DNA of 64,000 bases. Source: JALORV01 sp963707445 (GTDB lineage Bacteria > Pseudomonadota > Gammaproteobacteria > Burkholderiales > Burkholderiaceae_F). The notes beneath the pieces were generated by a model. That model did not search any database. It was not told where the DNA came from and was given only the letters and a program-made list of their open reading frames with translations. Where the stretch lies: assembly GCA_963707445.1 (NCBI GenBank), contig CAVPPW010000004.1:124001-188000 (forward strand). The letters run 5' to 3'. How positions within the stretch are numbered: the stretch's first letter is position 1; every line of letters starts with the position of its first letter. Both the position numbers and the translations under genes were made by a program. This document shows, in pieces, positions 29,098 to 39,154 of the stretch.

Positions 29098-29940
29098 ATG
29101 AGCGATCGCTTTCGCGCGTTCTCATTTGTCGACCGCATCACGCGGTCCACGGCACGGCACATCGAAGGCGAGTACACGGTCCCGGCACGTGTGACACGCT
29201 TCCCGGCCTCGCTGATGGCCGAGGCGGTGGGGCAACTGGCCGCGTGGTGTTCAATGGCCGAACTCGACTTCGCCTGGCGGCCCGTGGCCGGCCTGGCCGG
29301 CGAGACGCGCTATCACCAGATCGTCGCGCCGGGACAGATGCTGCGGCTCGAGGCCGACATCGTGCGTTGCGATTCCGAAGCGGTGGCCTATGGCGGGCGC
29401 GCCAGCATCGACGGCCGACCGGCGATCGAGCTCATCGACTGCGTCGGCCCGATGCTGCCGATGGCCGACTTCGATGACCCGACGACCGTGCGGGGCGACT
29501 TCGAGACGCTGCGCACGCGCGGCGCCGCGCCGGACCGCTTCAGCGGCGTGCCCGCGCCCCGACTCGAAACGACCGGTCATGTTCGCGGCAAGCGCATGAC
29601 CGCGACGCTGCAGGTGCCGGGCGTAGGCGAAGCGCCCTACTTCGCCGATCACTTTCCGCGCCGGCCGGTGTTCCCCGGCACGCTGCTGATCGATGCCCTC
29701 GCCGGCCTTGCAATGCAGCTGGCCTCGGAGGCGTTGCCCGCCGGCCCGCCGCCGATGCCGGCCTCGATCAGCAATGTCAAGATCCGCACGTTCACGACAC
29801 CGGGCACGACGCTCGAACTCGAGGTCGAACTGCTCGAAACCGAGGGCGAGCGAGCCCGGCTAAAACTCGGAGCGCGCAGCGGCGGCAAGGTGATCGCCAC
29901 GGCGCGCATCGAGGTCGCACCGCTGATGGTCGCCGCATGA
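29098..29940 (+). CDS. Double-hotdog 3-hydroxyacyl-ACP dehydratase-like protein
   Basis: An intact 280-residue protein with two hotdog halves. The second half carries the FabZ/FabA-type active motif YFADHFPRRPVFPGTLLIDA near residues 180-200, with the catalytic His in DHFP. The first half (residues 1-130) has hotdog-like spacing (FPASLMAEAVGQLAAWCSMA) but a degenerate active-site region. It should dehydrate 3-hydroxyacyl-ACP to the enoyl form. It follows the ACP gene by 28 bases and overlaps the ketosynthase start (ATGA). Fused double-hotdog dehydratases also occur in polyketide and PUFA systems. Confidence 0.8.
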   Translation: MSDRFRAFSFVDRITRSTARHIEGEYTVPARVTRFPASLMAEAVGQLAAWCSMAELDFAWRPVAGLAGETRYHQIVAPGQMLRLEADIVRCDSEAVAYGGRASIDGRPAIELIDCVGPMLPMADFDDPTTVRGDFETLRTRGAAPDRFSGVPAPRLETTGHVRGKRMTATLQVPGVGEAPYFADHFPRRPVFPGTLLIDALAGLAMQLASEALPAGPPPMPASISNVKIRTFTTPGTTLELEVELLETEGERARLKLGARSGGKVIATARIEVAPLMVAA

Positions 29941-31257
29941 CGCGTCGTGTCGCGATCACCGGTGTCGGACTGGTCACCCCGATCGGTAACGACGTCGTTT
30001 CGACCTGGTCCGCGCTGCTCGCCGCGCGCAGCGGCGCCGCGCCGATCCGCAGCTTCGACGCGAGCGGCTTTTCGACGCGCATCGCGGCAGAAGTCAAGGA
30101 TCTTCCGCTGACTGCGGTCGAAGACGCCGCCGGCGATCGCAAACTGCTCAAGTTCGCCAACCGGTCGCACCGATTTGCGCTCGTAGCCGCCGCACAAGCG
30201 TTTGCCGACGCTGGCATCCGGCCGACTGCGGAGGATGCGACTCGGTGGGCTACGGTGGTCGGCACCGGCATGATGGGCGTCACTTACGATGAACTCGCCG
30301 AGGTGCAGCAGCGATGCCGCGCCCGGCGGCGATCTCGACCCCGACCGACTGCTGACCGCGCGAGGCTCTGCGTCGGACCCGCTGGCCTTCTGCCGCAGCC
30401 AGTCGTCGGCAGGCCTTGCACTGCTGATGCGCGTGTTCGGCATGCGCGGCTACGCGAGCTCGGTGCATACCGCGTGCGCCTCCGGCGGACAGGCGGTCGG
30501 CACGGCGCTGAAACTGATTCGCCGGGGCGTCGCCGACCGCGTGCTCGCCGGCGGCTTCGACTCGATGATCAACCCGGTGGGGCTCGCCGGCTTCTGCCTG
30601 CTGAGCGCAGTGTCGGCGGACAACGACACGCCCGAGCGGGCGAGCCGTCCGTTCGATGCCACGCGCAACGGCTTCGTGCTCGGCGAAGGTGCCGGATTCC
30701 TCGTGCTCGAGGACTGGGAGTCGGCGCGGCGGCGTGGTGCGCGCATCTACGCCGAGCTGGCCGGCGACGGCAATTCACTGTCCAGCTATCGCATCACCGA
30801 CTCGCATCCGTCCGGTGACGGGCCGATCCAGGCGATGCGCCAGGCGATCGCCGACGCCGGTGCCGCGCTCGCCGATGTCGACTACCTGAACGCGCACGGC
30901 ACGTCGACGCCGATGAACGATCGCAGCGAGTGTGCGGCCGTCAAGACGGTGTTCGGCGAAGACTGGCGCCAGGTCGCGGTCAGTTCGACCAAGAGCGTGA
31001 TGGGTCACCTGATCGCCGCGGCCGGGGCGGTCGAAGCCGCGATCTGCGCGCTCGCGATTCATCACAGCACGCTGCCGCTCAATGCCAATCTGCGCGACCT
31101 CGACCCGGACTGTGACGTCGACATCGTGCGCGATGCACCGCGCGAGCGCCGCATTCGGGTCGCGCTGTCGAATTCGCTCGGCTTCGGCGGGTCGAACAGC
31201 TGCCTCGCGTTTCGTCATCCCGCCGACACCGACGCGTTGATCGGCGCGCGGCGCTGA
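29937..31257 (+). CDS. Beta-ketoacyl-ACP synthase (FabF type), one frameshift
   Basis: A ketosynthase of about 440 residues that condenses acyl and malonyl units on the ACP. It begins TRRVAITGVGLVTPIGNDVV. The complete catalytic triad is visible: Cys in SVHTACASGGQAVG, His in YLNAHGTSTPMNDRSE and His in STKSVMGHLIAAAGAVEA. The ending GFGGSNSCLAFRH is typical. One frameshift near 30312, between VQQR and AAPGGDLDPDRL, interrupts the frame. It overlaps the dehydratase stop and is followed 12 bases later by a second ketosynthase-like gene. Confidence 0.88.
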
Positions 31258-31269
31258 TCCGCGACCCGC

Positions 31270-32546
31270 ATGGCAGCGCCACGCATCGTCATCACCGGCA
31301 CCGGTGCTATCTGCGGATCCGGACGCACGCCGGCGGAGATCCTCGCGGCGATCAATGCGGGTACCTCTGCGGTGCGTCCGATCGCGCAGTGGGATGCGGG
31401 CCACTGGCCGGTTCGCATCGCGGCCGAGGTGCCCGACTACAACGCCGGCGCACTGACCGGCGACCGCAAGCTGCTGAAGTTCATCCGCCGCACCGACGTG
31501 TTCGGGTCTGTACGCCGCGGACCGTGCGATCGAGGACAGCGCGTGGCCGGCGTGGCGTGAGACTCTCGACGCCGATGCGGCCACGCAATTCGCGGACAGG
31601 ACCGGCGTCTTCGTCGGTTCCGGCAGCGGGAACTTCGCCAATCAGTACGACTACTTCCCGCTGATCGCCGCCGCACATGGCGAACTCAGGGCCTTCGGCG
31701 AGGAACTTGCCGCGACGGTGAATCCGATGTGGCTGCTGCGTTCGCTGCCGAACAACGTGCTCGGCCATGTCGGCATCCGCCACGGCCTCAAGGGTCCGAA
31801 CGCCTGCATCACCAACCACAGCATCAGCGGCCTGCTCGCGCTCGCGGAGGCGGCTGAGGCATTGCGCGCCGGCGAATGCACGCGCGCAGTCGCGGCGGCG
31901 CACGACACACCGATCGAGCCACAGACGCTGCTGTACTACGATCAGATGGGGCTGCTGACGCGCACGGCGCTTCGCTCTTTCGATGTGCAGCACGACGGCA
32001 GCGTGATGGGTGAAGGCGCAGCCGCGCTCGTGCTCGAGACCGAAACCGCCGCCAGCGAGCGCGGCGCAACCATCCTCGGCGAAGTGCTCGGATCGGGCGG
32101 GGGCAGCGACGCGCTCGGACTTGCTGCCGGTGCGCGATGACGGCGACGGACTGGTGCGCGCCATCGAAGGCGCACTCGCCTCGTCCGGCCTGGCGCCGCG
32201 CGACGTCGGAATGATCGTCGCGCACGGCAACGGCACCGAGAATTCCGACGTCTCGGAAGCGCGCGCGCTGCTGCGGGTCTTCGGGCGCGACATGCCGCCG
32301 GTGACCGCGTTCAAGTGGGCGTTCGGTCACCTGCTGGCGGCCGCGGGTCTGCTCGAGGCGATCGTCGGGCTTGCCGCACTGCGTGCCGGCACCGTGCCAG
32401 GCATCGCGACGCTCGACACACTCGATCCGGACTGCGGCCCGCTGAACGCGTCACGCGTCGCGCGCGAGCCTCGCAGCAAGGTCGCGCTGCTGCTGTCACG
32501 CGGCTTCGGCGGGACCAACACCGCCTGTCTGTTGCGCGCTCCGTGA
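31270..32546 (+). CDS. Ketosynthase-like protein lacking the active-site Cys, two frameshifts
   Basis: A KS-fold protein of about 425 residues, start PRIVITGTGAICGSGRTPAE. At the nucleophile position the text is GLKGPNACITNHSISGLLAL: the Cys of TACASG is replaced by Ser (codon AGC near 31826). The two His positions are kept (VAHGNGTENSDVSEA and FKWAFGHLLAAAG). It ends GFGGTNTACLL. Frameshifts lie near 31506 and near 32118. Loss of Cys beside an active KS recalls the chain-length factor of type II PKS, where Gln replaces Cys. It may be a non-condensing or decarboxylase-like partner. Its stop overlaps the next start (GTGA). Confidence 0.82.
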
Positions 32547-33784
32547 ACGTGCTGCCGCCGGCAGCCCCTGACGGCACGACCCGCTGCGGCGTCGACACCG
32601 TCGACATCGCCCGCATCGAACGACTGCTCGCCGAAACGCCGGACGAGGACCTGCGCAAGCTGTACTCCGAGCAGGAACTGCGCGACGCCGGCGACGGCCC
32701 GGGACGCGCGCCGTCTCTCGCTGCCCGCTTCGCCGCCAAGGAAGCCTGCGCCAAGCTTTTTCCGCGCGAAGTGGCGCTCGGAGCGCTCGGTCCCACCGAC
32801 TTCGCGGTGACGCGCGATCCCTGGGGCGCACCCGCCGTCGAACTCAACGAGGCGGCGGAGATCGCGCTGGGCCGCAACCGGCTGCGGGCGATCACCTTGT
32901 CGCTGACCCACGACCGCACGCAGGCGTCCGCCGTGGCGCTGGCTCAGGCACTGCGCGCCGCGCCTTCGGCGGCGGCCCGCTGGTTCTACCGGCTGGCGCC
33001 ATTTCGCCGCAAGGTGGTGCTCGAAAACCTGCATCGCGTCTACGGCGACGTCGCGGATGGGTCTGAGATCGAGCGTCTCGCGCAGGTGCACTACGGCCAC
33101 CTCGGGCGGCTGCTCTGGGAGTTCGTCAAGTTTCCGTGGCTGCCGCGCGCCCGCAAGCTCGCAATGGCTCGCGTGGAGAACCTCGACGCGCTGCTCGCGG
33201 CGGAAGCGCTCGGCAAAGGCGTCCTGATATTGACCGGCCACTTCGGCAACTTCGAGGTGGCGACGACTGCGGGTCTCGCCCAGTATCCGGAGGCGCACGG
33301 TCGGTTCCATTTCGTGCGCCGACCGATCCGTCCCGCCTGGCTCGATCGCTGGGTGACGCGCCGGTTCCGACGCGCGGGATTTGGGGTGCTTCCCAAGCGC
33401 GGCGGCCTCGATGCGATCCTCGACCGGCTCGCCGCCGGGGATCTGGTCGTGTTCCCGTTCGACCAGCACGCCAGCCGCAAGGACGGCGTAATGGTCGAGT
33501 TCTTCGGCCATCCGGCGGGAACCTTCCGCAGCCTCGCGGTCATCGCGCTGACCACCGGTGCGCCGGTGGTGCCGGCCGCCGCTTGGCGCGAGGCCAACGG
33601 GCGGCACGTGCTGCGCTTTGAGGAACGAATCCTGCCTGTCGATCATCCGGATACGAACGAGGCGATCCGCCTGAACACCCGGGCCTACAACCGGGCGCTC
33701 GAGCGCTTGATCGTCAGGCGACCCGAACAGTGGTGGTGGGTGCATCGCCGCTGGAAGCCGTGGCCTCGGCGGGAGAAGCACTGA
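32543..33784 (+). CDS. Fused AcpS phosphopantetheinyl transferase and LpxL/HtrB-like acyltransferase
   Basis: A single 413-residue open frame with two domains. Residues 1-130 resemble AcpS: CGVDTVDIARIERLL supplies the metal-binding Asp, SLAARFAAKEACAKLF the F-x-x-KEA motif, and AITLSLTHDRTQASAVAL the C-terminal strand. Residues 135-413 resemble LpxL/HtrB lysophospholipid acyltransferases: LILTGHFGNFEVATTAG with H-x4-E, and VVFPFDQHASRKDGVMVEFF followed by GTFRSLAVIALTTGAPVVPA. The usual N-terminal membrane helix of LpxL is absent, replaced by AcpS. The GTG start overlaps the KS-like stop. It would activate the ACP and transfer the finished chain. A missing stop from sequence error cannot be excluded. 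Confidence 0.78.
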   Translation: MNVLPPAAPDGTTRCGVDTVDIARIERLLAETPDEDLRKLYSEQELRDAGDGPGRAPSLAARFAAKEACAKLFPREVALGALGPTDFAVTRDPWGAPAVELNEAAEIALGRNRLRAITLSLTHDRTQASAVALAQALRAAPSAAARWFYRLAPFRRKVVLENLHRVYGDVADGSEIERLAQVHYGHLGRLLWEFVKFPWLPRARKLAMARVENLDALLAAEALGKGVLILTGHFGNFEVATTAGLAQYPEAHGRFHFVRRPIRPAWLDRWVTRRFRRAGFGVLPKRGGLDAILDRLAAGDLVVFPFDQHASRKDGVMVEFFGHPAGTFRSLAVIALTTGAPVVPAAAWREANGRHVLRFEERILPVDHPDTNEAIRLNTRAYNRALERLIVRRPEQWWWVHRRWKPWPRREKH

Positions 33785-33865
33785 GGCCTGAGAGAGAAGT
33801 GCGGGTCTGAGTAGAATCGTTTTCCCGCTTCCCGGCCCCGGTCGTGTGCGGCGCGGAGTTCAGAC

Positions 33866-35754
33866 GTGAATCGGCTCAAGAAGAAAACATTCGGAACGTT
33901 TCAAGCTGTCGCTCGCGGCGGCCTGTCCGCGGCCATCGCAGCAGCGCTGCTGGTCCAGGCTGTGCCCGCGGCTGCACACGAATCGGAGCAATACACGTTG
34001 CCGGTCGGGCGCGACTTTGCGGATCTCGGCCCTTACCTGTCGCGGATCGTGTTTACGGCCATCGAAGCCGCCGTGAATGAGACCAATACGTCGATCAAGC
34101 AGGCGATCGATTCCGAACAGGGCGCGCAGCGGATCGCCGAGCTGCAGGCGCCCGACACGATCGCGAACAACGTCTGGGGACAGCTGTTCCTCGCGATTCC
34201 GACCAACGAACTGCTCGACATCGACTTGCTGTCGCAGGACATCAAGGCGCAGTACCCGGGGCTGGTGACGATGCACCGGCCCACGGTGTCGATCTATGAC
34301 GATCCGCTGCTCGTCATCGATCTGACGAAAGCCGTGCGCACATTCTTCCGCGCGGGCACGATCAACGCGGGCGGCACGCTCTTCGGCACCGACAAGCTGA
34401 TCCACTTCATCAACGTCGGCAAGATCTATCACGCGAAGTACCAGTCGCGCGTCGAGCAGGGCAAGCCGGAAGGCGAGGCGGCGCAGGGGGCGATCCGTTC
34501 CGCCGCGCGCAATCCGCTGACATCCGAAGACGGCATGCTCGGCATGTTCACGACCGGCATCCATTCCAACGGCGACCTCGCCGCCGACTTTGCCGGCCTG
34601 AAGTTCTATCGCAACCTGACCGAACCGGTCCGGATCGGAACGCGCGAGCTGCCACCGATGCTGGTGCGCGACGGCCCCTACTGGCGGGTGCAGGCGCAGC
34701 CCGACTCCGACTTCTTCACGGTATTCATCACGCCGCACTGGAACGAGGTGTTGAACCCGAACCGCTACGCGCGCTACTTCAGTGCCCGCTTGCGCACGCT
34801 GATCTCCCAGCGCTGCCCGGACGCGCTTGACCATTACCGCGACGAACACGGCAGGCTCCGCAGTGCCGCCCAGTTCGACGCGATCGCGCGTGATCTGAGC
34901 ACGTACTACGGCGAGCCCTATGGCTACGCGACCAACTCGTCGCCAGTCAACATCCGCACCGCATGTTTCACTGCGCGCCGCACCGGATCGTGACGCAGTG
35001 GCGACGCCGGCTTCGCCCGCTCCGGCGGCTGCAAGCGTCAATGCCGACAGCGGGGCGCCGACGATCGATGCCTTCGGTCGCTCGGCGCTGTGGTGGGCCG
35101 CGCGCCGCGGAGATGCGATCACGGTCGCGCGCCTCGCGACGCCGTCGGACGTCAACGCGGCGGATGTCGACGGCGAGACGCCGCTTCATGCCGCGGTCCG
35201 CGTCGGCAGCGCCCCTGCGGTGCGAGCGCTGCTCGCGGCCGGCGCCAAGGCGGACGCGGTCGCTCTTTATGGCGTTTCGCCGCTGATGCTGACCGCGCGC
35301 ACCGGGCCGGCCCGACATCGCGGTGCTGCTGCTGCAGGCGGGCGCCGATCCGAACGCGCGCGACCTGTTCGGCCAGACGGCGCTGCTGAACGCGGTCGCT
35401 CGTGGCAGCAATCGCGTCGCGCTGGTCCTGCTCGAGCACCACGCCGATCCTCAGGCACCGGACGACGCCGGGAACACTCCGCTGCACCTCGCCGCGCGGC
35501 GCGGTGATGCCGCCGTAGTCGCGGCGCTGCTGGCGCGCGGGGCCGATCCGCGCGCACGCAATGCCTCAGGCGCCACGCCCAGTGACGACGCTACGCGTGC
35601 AGGGCATTCGACAACCGCGGCCGTGATCGCTGCCGCAGCCGGCATGAACCGGCGCGTTGCGATGTCAAGTGGCAGCGATGCGACGCGGGACACGAACACC
35701 GAACCGCTGCCCGGTGCTACCGCGGATCGTGCCGCGAACCCCTTACCGCAGTAA
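33866..35754 (+). CDS. Exported protein with C-terminal ankyrin repeats, frameshifted
   Basis: About 630 residues in three frames. A GTG start at 33866 leads to a signal peptide (GLSAAIAAALLVQAVPAAAH). Residues 35-370 are not recognised; they contain GTDKLIHFINVGKIYHAKYQ and MLGMFTTGIHSNGDLAADFA with several His and Asp that could bind metal. After a shift near 34965, an Ala/Pro linker leads to ankyrin repeats: DGETPLHAAVRVGSAPAVRA, FGQTALLNAVARGSNRVALV and AGNTPLHLAARRGDAAVVAA. Another shift lies near 35312. It follows the acyl operon by 81 bases in the same direction and may be part of the system. Function unknown. Confidence 0.68.
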
Positions 35755-35760
35755 GCGTCG

Positions 35761-36495
35761 ATGACGACGGCCGGATCCGCTCCGTCGCCGGCGCCCGCCG
35801 CACTGTCGGCGCGCGCCGGCGCGCTGCGCGCGATGCGCGTTGCGCTCGTGGCGCTTTGCGCCACCGCGTTCGGCTGCGCGGTGCATTCGCCGCGCCAGCC
35901 AGGGCAACAGGCGCGTACCGCACCGGTTTCGGAGACCGCAGCGCGCACCGTCGTCGACGAATGGCAACGACGGGTCGGTCAGCACGTCGACGCGGCAGGG
36001 ACCGGCGACCCGGCGGTGCTGGCTCGGCTGCCCGCGCTACGGTCCAGCGCGGTACAGCGTCCCGGCCAGATCGTCTTCGGTGCCACCGACATCGAATCGT
36101 CGCAGCCCGAGCGTGACGGCTACGACACCTTCGGCCTTCTGCTCGGCCGGCTCAACAGCACTGGCGGACCCTGGTATGTCTTCGTCGTCGGATCGCTCGA
36201 GCGGCGGGACTATCGGCCGGTGTCCGTGGCGGACATCCGCGTCGTCGCGATGTCGGTGAAAGGCGGCGCGACGCTGTGGGAGTCCGGCTTCGGCGACACC
36301 GTCGCGCTGACGAAGTACCGACAGAGCCTCGACACCGGAACTGCGCTGCGATTTCCGGCCGACCGCGACCGTTTCACGCTGGTCAACTGCGCGCCGGGGG
36401 TCTGCGTCGAGGAGACGTCGTCCGGCGCACGCTGGACGCTGTACTTCAGCCCTGCGGTCGCCCAGACCCTCGACACGCAGTCTGCGGCACGCTGA
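35761..36495 (+). CDS. Hypothetical probable lipoprotein
   Basis: An intact 244-residue protein that I do not recognise. A hydrophobic segment (MRVALVALCATAFGC) ends in a lipobox-like AFGC near residue 39, so it may be a lipoprotein with the true start at a later ATG (near 35833). The mature part is polar and without repeats; it contains DGYDTFGLLLGRLNSTGGPW and CAPGVCVEETSSGARWTLYF. It begins six bases after the ankyrin protein and is likely co-transcribed with it. No function can be inferred beyond envelope location. Confidence 0.6.
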   Translation: MTTAGSAPSPAPAALSARAGALRAMRVALVALCATAFGCAVHSPRQPGQQARTAPVSETAARTVVDEWQRRVGQHVDAAGTGDPAVLARLPALRSSAVQRPGQIVFGATDIESSQPERDGYDTFGLLLGRLNSTGGPWYVFVVGSLERRDYRPVSVADIRVVAMSVKGGATLWESGFGDTVALTKYRQSLDTGTALRFPADRDRFTLVNCAPGVCVEETSSGARWTLYFSPAVAQTLDTQSAAR

Positions 36496-36557
36496 ATAGC
36501 CCGTGGCCGGCGCCACGGTTGACCGACGTCAGCCCGCGCGACTATCGCGCTCGGACA

Positions 36558-38602
36558 ATGGGCCGCTCGACCTGTGATGCATCCGCAAAAGTGAGCCCGC
36601 TCGGAATTTCGCTGCTTCTTGTCGCAGGCTTTGCCATTTTCGCGGCTCTGGCCTGGCGCAAGCTCGCGATCGTCGCCGCACTGTCCGCGGACGCGCGACT
36701 TGATCATCCATGGCAGCGGTTTGCCCGATTGTTGCGACTCGGCTTCGCGCAGTCACGGCTGCTGTCCGGGGATTTCCGGCCCGGCCTGATGCATGCGGTG
36801 ATCTTCTTCGGGTTCCTGACGCTGCTGGTGCGCAAGCTGCACCTGATCGTCATCGGCTACTCGCCGCTGGCGACCATTCCCGGTGCTGCGGGAGGTCTGT
36901 ACACGGCGTTCAAGGATTTCATCGAACTGGCGGTGCTGGTCGCCGTCGGCTACGGCTTCTGGCGTCGCTTCGTGCGCCGGCCGGCGCGGCTCGAACCCAA
37001 TCGCGAAGCCGTGGTGATCCTGACGCTGATCGCACTGATCATGCTGACGGACTTCGGTTTCGACGCGTTCCGCTTCGCGAAGTGGGCGGGTTCGGTTCCG
37101 GCGATCGCGCACGAACAGAGCTGGGCGTGGATCGGCGGTCCACTCGCGCACGCGCTGACCGGCCTCACTCCCGCTGCGCTGGACTGGGGATACCAGGCGT
37201 TCTACTGGGTGCAGATGGCGACGGTGTTCGCCTTCCTCGCGATCCTTCCGGTGGGCGAGCATTTCCACATCGTCACTGCGCTGCCGGCTCTCTATTTGGG
37301 GCGCGACGTGCCCGCGAACCGTGTTCCGCGCGTCGACCTCGAGCCCCTCGGCGCCGACGATGTCGATCCCGACACATTGCCGATCGGCGCGCGAACCGCC
37401 TGCGATCTGACGTGGAAGGAAGGTCTCGACGCGTTCACCTGCACCGAGTGCGGCCGCTGCAAGGATGCGTGCCCCACCTTCCTGACCGGAAAGCCGCTCG
37501 CGCTGAAGTGGGTCAACGACGCCGTCAAGCACCATCTGGTCGACCATCGCGACGCGATCCGCGCACACGATGTGGCACGACTGCCGCCGCTCGTCGGCAG
37601 CACGATCAGCCAGGACACGCTGTGGGCGTGCACCACCTGCGGCTACTGCGAGGTGTCGTGCCCGATCCAGCTCGAGCATCTGCCCAAGTTCTATCGCCTG
37701 CGGCAGCGCCAGGTGATGATGGACGGCGTGTTTCCGCACGAGCTGAATCGCGTGTTCGCCGCCTACGAGTCACAAAGCAATCCGTGGGGGCTGGACGCCA
37801 GCACGCGCGGCGACTGGGCCAAGGATCTCGGGCTGCCAATTGTCAGCAGCGCCGATGAAGTCGCACAGCTCGACTACCTGTACTACGTCGGCTCGGCGTC
37901 GTCGTTCGATCCGCGCGGACAGAAGATCGCACGCGCCTTCGTCCGCGTCGCCGCAGCCGCCGGAATACGACTCGGGATACTCGGTCCGCTCGAAGGATCG
38001 ACCGGCGAATGCGTGCGCCGGCTCGGCAACGAGATGGTGTTCCAGCAGCTCGCCGGCGCGCTCGTGGAAACGCTCAACCGCCTCGGCGTCCGCCGCATCG
38101 TCACGACCGATCCGCACGCGTTCAACGCCCTGAAGAACGAGTTTCCGGAGTTCGGCGGCCAGCTACGAGGTCGATCCATCACTCGCAGGCGATCGACGAA
38201 TGGCTGCGCGACGGGCGCCTGCGCGTCGATCGCACGCACGAACGGATCATCTATCACGAGCCGTGCTACCTCGCGCGGCACAACGGGGAATACGAAGCTC
38301 CGCGCCGCGTGCTGCAGGCCGTCTCGCGCGACACTCCGCTCGAGTTCGAACTGTCGCGCGACAAGGCGATGTGCTGCGGCGCCGGCGGCGGCCGCATGTG
38401 GCTTGAAGAAAAGATCGGCACGCGCATCAACGTGCTGCGCGCCGAGCAGGCATTGGCGCAGCAACCCGCCGCGGTGGCAACCGCATGCCCCTATTGCGCG
38501 GTGATGCTCGGCGACGGCCTCGCGCAGAAGGACGAGCGCGTTGTCACACGCGATATCGCTGAACTGGTCGCCGAAGCCCTGCGGCCATCCGCGACGGTGT
38601 AG
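36558..38602 (+). CDS. Membrane-bound Fe-S oxidoreductase (HdrB/GlpC-like), one frameshift
   Basis: About 681 residues. The N-terminal 270 residues hold five or six membrane helices (e.g. GLMHAVIFFGFLTLLVRKLH) with His residues suited to heme b, like NarI/HdrE-type subunits. Two 4Fe-4S sites follow: FTCTECGRCKDACPTFLTG and WACTTCGYCEVSCPIQLEHL. The C-terminal part carries CCG-domain motifs HEPCYLARHNGEYEAPR and KAMCCGAGGGRMWLEEK. One frameshift near 38165. Such proteins move electrons between soluble flavoproteins, often ETF, and the quinone pool. No etf genes are adjacent. The start was set at the ATG at 36558; a GTG at 36591 is an alternative. Confidence 0.85.
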
Positions 38603-38613
38603 CTGCCGAGCTC

Positions 38614-38630
38614 ACGCCGGCGGCCGGCGT
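38614..38630. terminator. GC-rich hairpin between convergent genes
   Basis: ACGCCG-GCGGC-CGGCGT forms a perfect six-base stem with a five-base loop, 11 bases after the Fe-S oxidoreductase stop and before the convergent GYD gene. There is no T tract, so terminator function is only possible. Confidence 0.35.
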
Positions 38631-38678
38631 CGCACCCCGCGCCACCGGCCAACCCACGCTGCCGCAACGGCTAGCCGA

Positions 38679-38972
38679 TCACCCCAGCTTGCCGATCACC
38701 CCGTTAAGTTCTTCTCTGGAAAACGCGCGCATCGTCTGCGTGCGAACGTTGCCGGCCGACGCCACGCTCATGCTGAGCGCGGTCATCGCCGCATCATCGG
38801 GCGCGTCGAAGATCACCACGACGTCGCACGCGCCCATCGTCCAGTAGACGTCCTTCATGGTCACTCCGAACTTCTTCGCCAATTCCTTCACCGCGTCGGC
38901 ACGCTTGGTCGTGTCCTTGATGTTTTTTGCGCCCTGATCGGTGAAGTTGGCCAGCACGATGTAAGTCGCCAT
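38679..38972 (-). CDS. GYD-domain protein
   Basis: An intact 97-residue GYD-family protein: TYIVLANFTDQGAKNIKDTT at the start, AVKELAKKFGVTMKDVYWTM in the middle and ACDVVVIFDAPDDAAMTALS after it. These small cytosolic ferredoxin-fold proteins are widespread and of unknown function. The ATG at 38972 has AGGAGGCA just upstream. It stands alone, convergent with the Fe-S oxidoreductase. The 182 bases between it and the methyltransferase stop hold no recognised feature. Confidence 0.85.
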   Translation of the reverse strand: MATYIVLANFTDQGAKNIKDTTKRADAVKELAKKFGVTMKDVYWTMGACDVVVIFDAPDDAAMTALSMSVASAGNVRTQTMRAFSREELNGVIGKLG

Positions 38973-39154
38973 TTTTGCCTCCTGTTGTCCGGCGTAAGGC
39001 CCACTCGATGACGGCGCAGGCGATCACGCGCCCGGCCGCCTGCCGCACTCGCAACAGCCTCTTTGGCAGTCGCGGCGTGTTAGCAAGATACTCCCGCGTG
39101 AACCGCCTGTGTCCGCCTGCGCTACTTCGCCTTCTCCGCGGCCCGCAACGTCGC

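Noticed and set aside
27087..33784. Aryl polyene, flexirubin or resorcinol cluster
   Set aside because: No ammonia lyase, aromatase, thioesterase or exporter of those clusters is present, and a FabL-like enoyl reductase argues for a reduced chain.
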